Positions 7,329 through 13,846 of a DNA stretch of 15,042 nucleotides are shown here, piece by piece (the stretch's first letter is position 1; the number at the start of each line of letters is the position of its first letter). Source of the stretch: Clostridiaceae bacterium (lineage in GTDB: Bacteria > Bacillota > Clostridia > Saccharofermentanales > UBA5734); NCBI GenBank assembly GCA_012729935.1, contig JAAYBY010000294.1:1-15042 (forward strand), in the 5' to 3' direction. The notes below the pieces were generated by a model. That model was not told where the DNA came from, searched no databases, and worked only from the letters and a program-made list of their open reading frames with translations. The position numbers and the translations under genes are program-made.

Positions 7329-8495
7329 TCAGACTGTCTGGCTCTTTTTATTCAGACGCATCGTCTGGAAAAAGAAGATCCCTGTTGCCACGAAACAGAG
7401 AATTGAACAGATGAGAAACGTTTTTGCTGTCCCGATTCGATCGATCAAAATACCACCGACCGTACTGCCGATCACTTTGCTGACCCCCATACCGATGACC
7501 GCGTGCAGGGTTTGACCGGAAGCTTTCAGTTCGTCCGGGACCTGTTTATTGATAAAGACCGCCAAAGAAAAAATGAAAACAATATAGTTTACACCGTGCA
7601 GAATATTGGTGAGAACCGCATACGTTAAATCGGGAGCGGCAGAGAGCAGCAAGAAACGGATAGCTGTTAACAGAGCTGACAAGGTCAAGGTCAGGCGAAT
7701 ACCCAGACGTTTGACGATTTTGTCGGCAAAGATGAGAAACGGAATTTCAGCAAGCGCGGCTATCAGCATGGCCAATCCGATGACCCGGTTATTGCCGCCC
7801 AGCCCCTTGAGGTGCAATGTATAAAAACTGTAGAAACATCCGGCTGTTATCTGTATGGTGAAACTGAAGAAGATCAGTCCCATAACGGTTTTATTTTTCA
7901 ATAACACCCATGGCATCATTCGACGACCTGATCTCTGATGTCCTTTGATATCCGGAATCAGTTTAGATGTGAATATGGTTGCCACGGCGATCAGACTGCC
8001 CAGTACAAAGATCACTTCGATGCGCCATTCAGTCAGATAGCCCGCAAGCAGCGTCATAGCAGCAAAGCCGATACAGCCGGCCATCCGAATCGGTCCGAAT
8101 TGCCAGCGTTTTCCCTCCAGGTATTCAAGCGCAAGCGTATCACTGATCGGTGCGACCGGTGACAGAAAGAAATAGTATGAAATCATTGCCAGGGCTAAAT
8201 AATAAAGTTTTGTCGACAGAGGGAAAAGAAGTGTGATAACAGCGATACCACCCAGCATTATTCGGAAAACACGCGTTTTACTGCCGGAACGATCACTGAA
8301 ATAGCCCCAGATGGGTTGTGACAGGATCGCCAGGATCGGTCCGATCGATAGGAGCATGCCGGTCGTCGTGCTGTCATATCCGATAGATTGCAGATAAACG
8401 GGGATGTAGGGCATGAAAACAGCGTTGATCATATAGATCAACGCAAATATCGCGACAAATTGAAAAGGATATCGATCGTTTCTGTCCTGAATCAT
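7329..8495 (-). CDS. MFS transporter (MFS_1-like / LacY-NHS type)
   Basis: The 388-residue product is a polytopic membrane protein with about twelve hydrophobic segments in the two-bundle layout of the major facilitator superfamily. The N-terminal half has the helix 2-3 loop GYFSDRSGSKTR. A basic central loop (KGHQRSGRRM) separates the halves. The family resembles the MFS_1-like group, which includes putative phenylpropionate, nucleoside and sugar permeases; the substrate cannot be inferred. The frame can be extended four codons to a TTG at 8507, but the ATG at 8495 has GAGG six bases upstream (8502-8505 on the plus strand) and is preferred. It is divergent from the AmmeMemoRadiSam operon and lies upstream of cca on the same strand, 116 bases separating the two coding regions. 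No functional link with either neighbour is evident. Confidence 0.85.
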   Translation of the reverse strand: MIQDRNDRYPFQFVAIFALIYMINAVFMPYIPVYLQSIGYDSTTTGMLLSIGPILAILSQPIWGYFSDRSGSKTRVFRIMLGGIAVITLLFPLSTKLYYLALAMISYYFFLSPVAPISDTLALEYLEGKRWQFGPIRMAGCIGFAAMTLLAGYLTEWRIEVIFVLGSLIAVATIFTSKLIPDIKGHQRSGRRMMPWVLLKNKTVMGLIFFSFTIQITAGCFYSFYTLHLKGLGGNNRVIGLAMLIAALAEIPFLIFADKIVKRLGIRLTLTLSALLTAIRFLLLSAAPDLTYAVLTNILHGVNYIVFIFSLAVFINKQVPDELKASGQTLHAVIGMGVSKVIGSTVGGILIDRIGTAKTFLICSILCFVATGIFFFQTMRLNKKSQTV

Positions 8496-8618
8496 GTTAA
8501 ACCTCAATCATTTTGTTATTCACTTGATCTTAAACAATTTCAGATGATTTGTCGACAGTATCTCAGACTTCAGAACACCGTATTGACTGGCACAGACGAC
8601 AAAAACAGTATCAGGATG

Positions 8619-8624
8619 TATAAT
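8619..8624 (+). promoter_or_regulatory. Candidate -10 box before the AmmeMemoRadiSam operon
   Basis: There is a perfect TATAAT about 100 bases upstream of the start codon. The best -35 (TTGACT, 8583-8588) is 30 bases away, too far for a standard sigma-A promoter, and nothing better sits at 16-18 bases. This is only a weak promoter call. Confidence 0.3.
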
Positions 8625-8690
8625 AATGCTGTAGGGTGATATCTGTTTACTTTGTGTTTGCTTCATTTTTGATTCTGATGCGATTATTAC

Positions 8691-8706
8691 TGAAACGATC
8701 GTTTCA
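8691..8706. promoter_or_regulatory. Perfect 16-base palindrome, candidate operator
   Basis: TGAAACGATCGTTTCA is its own reverse complement and lies 18 bases before the start of the fused AmmeMemoRadiSam gene, in the untranslated leader just ahead of the GGGAG ribosome binding site (8711-8715). Even half-site symmetry with a central CG-rich core recalls LacI/GalR-type operators. No T-tract follows, so it is not an intrinsic terminator. The binding protein is unknown. Confidence 0.5.
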
Positions 8707-8724
8707 TAATGGGAGCTGATTAAT

Positions 8725-10155
8725 ATGTCGGTACAGAAAACCGTTCTTGCAGGCTATATTATGCCGCATCCGCCGATTATCATCCCCGGCGTCAATCCAG
8801 ATCCGCATCTCGCGATTAAAACGGAACACGCTATGCACGCGCTGGCTGCTGATTTACTGCTTAAAAAACCTGACACCGTTGTACTTCTCTCGCCGCACGC
8901 GCCGATTTTTAGTGATTACCTCTATGTGTATGATGATGAGGAGTTATCGGGTGATTTGTCCTCCTTTGGCGCGCCGGAGATTTATCTGTCGTTTCGGCAG
9001 GACCAGGCGCTGAGAGATCGCATTGTAGCAGAGTGCCGGAAGATTCCTGTTGAAGCAGGATCGCTCAGCCCGTCTCAGCATTATCGTTTTGGCTTTGATC
9101 GTGGGCTTGATCATGGTGCGATTGTTCCGCTGTATTTTCTGTCTCAGGTATCGACTTTTCAATTGGTCGTGCTGGCAAGCTCTGCTCTTCCCATGGCGAT
9201 TTTGTATAAAGTCGGACAAAAAATACGCGAAGCTGCTGAATTATTAAATCGGAAAATTGTGATTATTGCCAGCGGTGACCAGTCTCATAAAGCAAATGCT
9301 GAAAGTCCGTACGGAACGGTTCCGGAGGGCGCACAGTATGATGCGGCATTGGTTAAGGCGCTGGAAATGAGCGATCGATCGGCATTGCTTTCGATTGATC
9401 CACATGTCAGACAGAGGGCTGCTGAATGTGGATACCGTTCCATAGTCGCGCTGTGCGGTGCCTACAAGGAACAGGCGATCACCAGTCGTGTTTTGAGTTA
9501 CGAAGCACCATACGGGATCGGCTATTGTGTTGCCAGCATTGAGCCGGATCATGAAGGACAGATACTGGCCGCAGATCCGATGGATGAACATTTAGAGCCA
9601 AAAAATGATGAAGACACCCTAAATCGCAAGAAGGAATCCATACCGGTTCAAATTGCCCGAAAAACACTGGAAAGCCACCTGAATGACCGCAAGACAACTG
9701 ATCTTCAGGAATACATTTTGGCAATGGAGCAGAATGAGTGGCTGAATAAACAGGCAGGCGTGTTTGTATCTCTCAAAAAAGAGGGATATTTAAGAGGCTG
9801 CATTGGAACCATCTATCCAACGACAAGATCAATTATTGAAGAGATCATGCAGAATGCAGTCAGTGCAGCAAAATCTGATCCAAGATTTCCACCTGTTCAG
9901 CCGGGTGAACTGACCTTGCTCGATATAAGTGTGGATATTCTGGAAACACCTGAACGTATTTATGATCAATCTGAGTTGGATCCTGATGAATATGGTGTCA
10001 TCGTCAGGCAGGGAGATCGAACTGGGTTGCTCTTGCCGCGGCTTGATGGCATTTCAACCATTGATGAACAACTGTCGATTGCTTGTCAGAAAGGTTCGAT
10101 TCACACAGATAAACCCTATTCGATCGAACGTTTTCGAGTGATTCGCTATGTCTAA
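8725..10155 (+). CDS. AmmeMemoRadiSam system B-A fusion (MEMO1-like + AMMECR1)
   Basis: The 476-residue protein joins two usually separate parts. Residues 5-275 are a MEMO1/LigB-like class III extradiol-dioxygenase fold with the expected metal-site histidines in MPHPP (H15), LSPHAP (H58), LDHG (H130) and SGDQSH (H188). A charged linker (about 276-303) leads to an AMMECR1 domain (306-476) with the invariant LRGCIGT at 356-362. The ATG at 8725 has GGGAG nine bases upstream (8711-8715). The last eight bases overlap the radical SAM gene, so the two are translationally coupled. Proteins A (AMMECR1), B (MEMO) and the radical SAM enzyme recur together in bacteria and archaea and are grouped as the AmmeMemoRadiSam system, presumed to carry out one redox or modification reaction; the substrate is not established. 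Soluble and cytoplasmic, with no signal peptide. Confidence 0.92.
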   Translation: MSVQKTVLAGYIMPHPPIIIPGVNPDPHLAIKTEHAMHALAADLLLKKPDTVVLLSPHAPIFSDYLYVYDDEELSGDLSSFGAPEIYLSFRQDQALRDRIVAECRKIPVEAGSLSPSQHYRFGFDRGLDHGAIVPLYFLSQVSTFQLVVLASSALPMAILYKVGQKIREAAELLNRKIVIIASGDQSHKANAESPYGTVPEGAQYDAALVKALEMSDRSALLSIDPHVRQRAAECGYRSIVALCGAYKEQAITSRVLSYEAPYGIGYCVASIEPDHEGQILAADPMDEHLEPKNDEDTLNRKKESIPVQIARKTLESHLNDRKTTDLQEYILAMEQNEWLNKQAGVFVSLKKEGYLRGCIGTIYPTTRSIIEEIMQNAVSAAKSDPRFPPVQPGELTLLDISVDILETPERIYDQSELDPDEYGVIVRQGDRTGLLLPRLDGISTIDEQLSIACQKGSIHTDKPYSIERFRVIRYV

Positions 10156-11056
10156 ACTCCTTGATGGCCACTGCAAACAGAAACCGGATTCTGATGAAAA
10201 GGAAGCTAGACACTGGACGAAAAACGGAAATGACCGGATTCAGTGCCATCTATGTCCGCATAACTGCATGATCCTGGAAGGGCAATCGGGGGTATGTCGT
10301 GTCCGCACAAATCACGGACAGCGGTTGATTGCGACATCGTATGGCAAAATAACGTCTCTGGCATTGGATCCGATCGAAAAGAAACCGCTGGCCGGATTTA
10401 AACCGGGCAGCCATATTTTGTCTATTGGTTCGTACGGGTGCAACTTTCGGTGTGCTTTCTGCCAGAACTGGATTCTGTCTCAGCAAGACCCGCCCTGGCA
10501 GATGATATACCCGCCTGAAATGATCCAAAAAGCCAAAGATGCGATCCCCTTCGGCAACATTGGCCTGGCCTACACGTATAATGAGCCGCTGATTCACTTC
10601 GAGTATGTGTATGATTGTGCCAGACTTGCGCACGCTTCAAACCTGTACAACGTGATCGTCACCAATGGATCGATTAATATAGACCCGCTTGAGGAACTGC
10701 TGCCATGGGTTGATGCGATGAACATTGACTTAAAAAGCTGGCGGCCGGTTTTTTATAAGACTGTTTGCGGTGGACAGATTGAGCCGGTTAAGACAACGAT
10801 TAAAAGAGCAGCACAAAGCTGCCATGTTGAATTGACAACACTACTGATTCCCGGACTCAATGATAGCGAAGAAGATATGGATGAAATGGCTGCCTGGATT
10901 GCCGGGATTGATCCTGACATTATTTTGCATCTGACACGACATCACCCGGAGTATCTGATGCAGGAACCTAAACCAATTTCGATTGACCGGATCAGGAAAC
11001 TGGCAGACATCGCCCGGTGTCATCTGAGTACCGTTATGATTGGAAATGTCTTCTAA
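10148..11056 (+). CDS. amrS: AmmeMemoRadiSam system radical SAM enzyme (AmrS)
   Basis: The 302-residue protein is related to pyruvate-formate-lyase-activating enzymes. Its radical SAM cluster motif is C98-x3-C102-x2-C105 (in GCNFRCAFCQNW), which would bind the 4Fe-4S cluster that cleaves S-adenosylmethionine. The N-terminus carries the group's second cysteine set, CHLCPHNC (33-40) with C50 in SGVCRVR. Further family segments are AYTYNEPLI (141-149), VTNG (171-174), MNIDLK (191-196) and LIPGLND (233-239). It overlaps the upstream B-A fusion by eight bases. The protein ends soon after the conserved MIGNV strand, so the C-terminal cysteine-rich segment of longer homologues is absent, and no such residues appear in the next bases in any plus-strand frame. 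It is probably a naturally short form rather than a frameshift. The physiological substrate is unknown. Confidence 0.92.
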   Translation: MSKLLDGHCKQKPDSDEKEARHWTKNGNDRIQCHLCPHNCMILEGQSGVCRVRTNHGQRLIATSYGKITSLALDPIEKKPLAGFKPGSHILSIGSYGCNFRCAFCQNWILSQQDPPWQMIYPPEMIQKAKDAIPFGNIGLAYTYNEPLIHFEYVYDCARLAHASNLYNVIVTNGSINIDPLEELLPWVDAMNIDLKSWRPVFYKTVCGGQIEPVKTTIKRAAQSCHVELTTLLIPGLNDSEEDMDEMAAWIAGIDPDIILHLTRHHPEYLMQEPKPISIDRIRKLADIARCHLSTVMIGNVF

Positions 11057-11123
11057 ATGCTTGACCATCGGATAATCATTCGCGACAATAAATGAACAAC
11101 AGAAAGTAAGGATTACGACGAGC

Positions 11124-11615
11124 ATGCAAATATATGCGATTCAAACTCAAGACGAAGCAGATATGATCGCCCGACTGGCGCAGGAAATATGGCATGAACA
11201 CTACAGGCCAATTATTGGTGAACAGCAGGTCGCGTACATGTTGGAGAAATTTCAGTCAGCCGATCAGATCTGGACAGACATCAAGCAGAACGGCTATGTT
11301 TACAATTACATAATCATAGGAAGCCAGGCTGCGGCGTATATGGCTTATCGGGAAGAGGACATCAGCTGCTTCCTCAGTAAGCTGTATGTCAAAAAGCAAT
11401 TCAGAGGGCAGAAACTGGCGCGCTTGCTGATTGATCATCTCGTCAGCTGTTGCCAGGATAATGAACGAAAAGAAATTTACCTGACCGTCAATAAAAACAA
11501 TGACCGATCGATCGCGGCATATAAAAAAATGATGTTTAAAATTGAGCGATCTGTTATTACGGACATCGGCAATGGATTTGTAATGGATGACTACATCATG
11601 AGACGATCAATATAA
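11124..11615 (+). CDS. GNAT-family N-acetyltransferase
   Basis: The 163-residue protein has the GNAT fold. Motif A is LSKLYVKKQFRGQKLARLLIDHL region (84-106), with the acetyl-CoA pyrophosphate-binding turn QFRGQKLA (92-99). Motif B is LTVNKNNDRSIAAYKKMMF (120-138), which ends in the usual N...A..Y.K.GF-like helix, here with Met in place of Gly. The N-terminal IWHEHYRPIIG is common in a clostridial subgroup of unknown substrate. The gene starts 67 bases after the radical SAM gene, with a weak TAAGGA 11 bases upstream of the ATG, so it may be read from the same transcript. No clear promoter or terminator separates them. The acceptor could be a small molecule or a protein N-terminus; the sequence does not say. 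Confidence 0.85.
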   Translation: MQIYAIQTQDEADMIARLAQEIWHEHYRPIIGEQQVAYMLEKFQSADQIWTDIKQNGYVYNYIIIGSQAAAYMAYREEDISCFLSKLYVKKQFRGQKLARLLIDHLVSCCQDNERKEIYLTVNKNNDRSIAAYKKMMFKIERSVITDIGNGFVMDDYIMRRSI

Positions 11616-11725
11616 TATTAAGAAGAATAATAAATTACGGATAGATCAGTTAACAGTGGGATATGTATCTTCATATAAATAAATAAACACCAAAAGTCAT
11701 ATTAATTAACATTTTATTTACAGTC

Positions 11726-11742
11726 AGTTCAAATAAGTTCAT
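11726..11742 (+). promoter_or_regulatory. Degenerate CtsR-like direct repeat
   Basis: AGTTCAA and AGTTCAT are spaced at the same 10-base period as a CtsR box and end at the first base of the hsp20 -35 element. Each half departs from GTCAAA, so this is a weak second site at best. Confidence 0.25.
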
Positions 11743-11769
11743 TGACTGGATGGTGACAGCGGATATAAT
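11742..11769 (+). promoter_or_regulatory. hsp20 promoter (sigma-A type)
   Basis: TTGACT (11742-11747) is separated by 16 bases from a perfect TATAAT (11764-11769). The expected start near 11776 gives a leader of about 40 bases that contains the CtsR-like operator and the ribosome binding site. Confidence 0.8.
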
Positions 11770-11781
11770 AATAATTGTAAA

Positions 11782-11798
11782 AGTCAACTATAGTCAAA
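11782..11798 (+). promoter_or_regulatory. CtsR-type heat-shock operator
   Basis: AGTCAACTATAGTCAAA matches the known CtsR heptad direct repeat ([A/G]GTCAAA-NAN-[A/G]GTCAAA) at every defined position but one, a C for A in the seventh base. It lies immediately after the predicted transcription start and before the AGGAGGT, where a bound repressor would block transcription of hsp20. Confidence 0.75.
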
Positions 11799-11815
11799 GT
11801 CAGGAGGTGTGAATG

Positions 11816-12271
11816 ATGTTTGGACTTGTACCATTTGACAGAAGAAATCAGATGCTGTCAGCAGATCGCAATCAGGAGTGGAATATTGATAAGTTGTTTG
11901 AAAATTTTTTCAACGACACAATTTTTCCGACGTACTACACGAGAAGTGGTTTCATGAAGGTTGATATCGGTGAGACGGATCAGGCATACTGGCTTGAAGC
12001 TGAATTGCCCGGAGTTGATAAAGATCAGGTTCAAATCGATCTCAATGATGGGCAGCTGACTATTTCAGTTGAACAAAATGAGGAGTCAGAAGTCAAAGAT
12101 GAGAAGTATTTGCGGAAGGAAAGGCATTGTTGTTCAATGAAACGCAGCTTTGTTCTGGACAACATAGACGAGGAAAAGATTGCCGCGAAATTAGAGAATG
12201 GTGTTCTGCGCCTTGATTTGCCTAAAAAAGAACAGCAGAAAACAGTCACCAGGAAAATTGATATTAAGTGA
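11816..12271 (+). CDS. Hsp20/alpha-crystallin small heat-shock protein
   Basis: This protein of about 151 residues is an ATP-independent holdase that keeps unfolding proteins soluble as large oligomers. Numbered from the first of two tandem ATGs (11813), the alpha-crystallin domain spans about 47-140. It starts MKVDIGETDQAYWLEAELPGV and ends with the signature NGVLRLDLPK (129-138). The N-terminal arm (about 46 residues, IDKLFENFFND) and the short C-terminal extension are typical of bacterial forms; the C-terminus has KIDIK, close to the usual I-x-I/V anchor. AGGAGGT (11802-11808) is four bases from the ATG at 11813 and seven from that at 11816, so the second is favoured. Two adjacent cysteines (106-107) in the middle of the domain are unusual for this family. 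The gene stands alone between its own promoter and CtsR-like operator and an intrinsic terminator. Confidence 0.93.
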   Translation: MFGLVPFDRRNQMLSADRNQEWNIDKLFENFFNDTIFPTYYTRSGFMKVDIGETDQAYWLEAELPGVDKDQVQIDLNDGQLTISVEQNEESEVKDEKYLRKERHCCSMKRSFVLDNIDEEKIAAKLENGVLRLDLPKKEQQKTVTRKIDIK

Positions 12272-12277
12272 TTTGCA

Positions 12278-12293
12278 GTGTGACCCGTCACAC
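12278..12293. repeat. Inverted repeat after hsp20
   Basis: GTGTGAC-CC-GTCACAC is a perfect 7-base inverted repeat starting seven bases after the hsp20 stop. It has no T-tract of its own. It may be a 3' stabilising hairpin just before the terminator or a protein-binding site. Confidence 0.5.
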
Positions 12294-12300
12294 AGCAGTG

Positions 12301-12334
12301 AGGCAGGAAATGACCGTATTTCCTGCCTTTTATT
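12301..12334 (+). terminator. Intrinsic terminator of hsp20
   Basis: A perfect 11-base stem (AGGCAGGAAAT, 12301-12311, with ATTTCCTGCCT, 12318-12328) and a 6-base loop GACCGT are followed by TTTATT. The strong stem and T-rich tail 30 bases after the hsp20 stop make this the clearest terminator in the window, and it isolates hsp20 from the wall genes. Confidence 0.92.
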
Positions 12335-12351
12335 CATAGATCATCAGGGGT

Positions 12352-12379
12352 TTGTTAACAGGCGCTTTTTATGTATAAT
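12352..12379 (+). promoter_or_regulatory. Promoter of the NlpC/P60-VanW operon
   Basis: TTGTTA (12352-12357) and a perfect TATAAT (12374-12379) are spaced 16 bases apart, just after the hsp20 terminator. The -35 matches four of six bases. The leader would be about 75 bases. Confidence 0.5.
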
Positions 12380-12459
12380 AAGGTTATTAAATCGAGCAAC
12401 GTGTATTGAGGATTGTGTGTACGATTGATCCGATAGAGAGCGTTTCGATGAGGTAGTGA

Positions 12460-13818
12460 ATGAAGAGCGTTCAAAAGAATAATCGCCGAGTTAACAGAGC
12501 GGAAAACCGGACTGAATGTTTCGTTCGGGCATTTTCTTCTTTTCTTGCGCGCACGCAATCATCAAATTGTCCAGCACGTTTACATGCTGCCAGAGATAAA
12601 AAGACGGTTGATCGGCTTTTTGCCCTTTTCCCGGGAATCATTCGATTGCTTCCTTCATTGACAGTTGTTCTGATCATGACCACCCTGCTGATCTATCTGA
12701 CTGTCGGACCCGGTGCTGAAACATCAATGATCAAACCGTTGACCCAGGCGTCTGAGCCCCCGGAGGCTCAGCAGGTTTTGTCTGACCCATTTGAGTGGGA
12801 AGCAGATGCTTATTTGCAGATGAACCGTGGAAACTACTGGGATTCATGGTATCTCGTAAAACCGACTGAAACCACTCAGCAGACAGAAGCAGTAACGATT
12901 GTGGAAACGACAGATCCGACAGAACCGACTGTTGAGATAACAATGACAGAGTCGCAGGTGACCGGTCAGACAACTGAGCCGTCGATTGCAGAGAAAACTG
13001 AGACCACCATAGAAGAGACAACGGTTTTTGTTCAGCCAACTGCTGCTCCCGAACCAACACGCCCGCCTGAGCCTACCACCAATCCGCTCGAGCGGGATGC
13101 CAACGGCGTGGTGCAGGAACCACTTTCTCCTGAAGCATTTGAACAGACTGATGAAACCGTTTACGTGCTGGCTTATCATGCCAATATCCGATCAGCACCG
13201 AGAACGGATGCTGCGTTGGTTGCAGCTGTTTCAATGGGAGATCAGCTGACACGAACGGGTCTTGGTTCATACTGGTCATATATCAGTTTGACAGACGGTC
13301 AAACGGGTTATATTTACAACGATTTGATCTCTGCATCATTCATTGCAAAACCTGAGCCAACCCCTCAGCCAGAACCAACTGAACCCGCTCAACCGACGCC
13401 GGTACCAGAGGCAATACCGCCAGTTGATAGCAGCGGCTTGACTGATAGTCAGAAACAGGAAATGGTAGCCCTGGCCAAATCGATGCTGGGCGTACCCTAT
13501 GTTTTTGCCGGTTCTTCTCCAAGCGGTGTTGATTGTTCGGGGTTCACGTTATATATCTATAAAACGCTGCATGGCATTGTACTGCCGCACAAAGCCGCTG
13601 TGCAGGCGACACTTGGTACCAGCATTTCAAGCAGCAACATTACAATCGGTGATATTCTCTGCTTTGACTGGGATCGGAATGGTTCGTGCGATCATGTTGG
13701 CCTTTATATCGGAAACGGCCAATATATTCATGCATCTTCTTCAAAAGGCAAAGTAGTGGAATCCACCGTTAACTTCAGTCGCAATCCTATTCTGACCATT
13801 CGACGCATTATTCCCTGA
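12460..13818 (+). CDS. Membrane-anchored SH3b-NlpC/P60 peptidoglycan hydrolase
   Basis: The 452-residue protein has a long basic cytoplasmic N-terminus (1-58), one membrane segment (about 59-82) and a large outer part. The outer part has a Thr/Glu/Pro-rich stalk (about 134-210), a bacterial SH3 domain (about 231-292, with ANIRSAPRTDAALV and GYIYNDLI), a Pro/Glu/Thr linker (298-320) and a C-terminal NlpC/P60 domain (330-450). The catalytic residues are visible: Cys359 in VDCSGF, His412 in DHVGLYIG and His424 in YIHASS. Such enzymes cut the gamma-D-Glu to diamino-acid bond, or related stem-peptide bonds, in peptidoglycan. The ATG at 12460 has GAGG six bases upstream (12450-12453). The hydrophobic segment lies too deep for a classical signal peptide, so a single-pass anchor is more likely than secretion. 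The VanW-family gene follows after 28 bases, suggesting a shared transcript. Confidence 0.9.
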   Translation: MKSVQKNNRRVNRAENRTECFVRAFSSFLARTQSSNCPARLHAARDKKTVDRLFALFPGIIRLLPSLTVVLIMTTLLIYLTVGPGAETSMIKPLTQASEPPEAQQVLSDPFEWEADAYLQMNRGNYWDSWYLVKPTETTQQTEAVTIVETTDPTEPTVEITMTESQVTGQTTEPSIAEKTETTIEETTVFVQPTAAPEPTRPPEPTTNPLERDANGVVQEPLSPEAFEQTDETVYVLAYHANIRSAPRTDAALVAAVSMGDQLTRTGLGSYWSYISLTDGQTGYIYNDLISASFIAKPEPTPQPEPTEPAQPTPVPEAIPPVDSSGLTDSQKQEMVALAKSMLGVPYVFAGSSPSGVDCSGFTLYIYKTLHGIVLPHKAAVQATLGTSISSSNITIGDILCFDWDRNGSCDHVGLYIGNGQYIHASSSKGKVVESTVNFSRNPILTIRRIIP

Positions 13819-13846
13819 ACCCATGACTTTATTTTCGAAAGGTAAA

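Noticed and set aside
7296..7355. Inverted repeat AGAGCCA ... TGGCTCTTTTTATT with an inner ACTGTC-GG-GACAGT hairpin, looking like a plus-strand terminator
   Set aside because: The T-rich side lies inside the 3' end of the minus-strand MFS gene, no plus-strand gene ends nearby, and the outer arms are more than 30 bases apart. On the minus strand no T-tract follows.
9382..9402. High density of GATC and CGATCG words here and across the window
   Set aside because: They are common in coding sequence as Asp-Arg/Ile-Asp codon pairs; without a genome-wide count this cannot be separated from codon use.
12901..13080. Thr/Glu/Pro codon repeats as a possible satellite or CRISPR-like array
   Set aside because: The repeats are irregular and in frame, and encode an extracellular stalk between the membrane segment and the SH3 domain; there are no constant repeat units or spacers.
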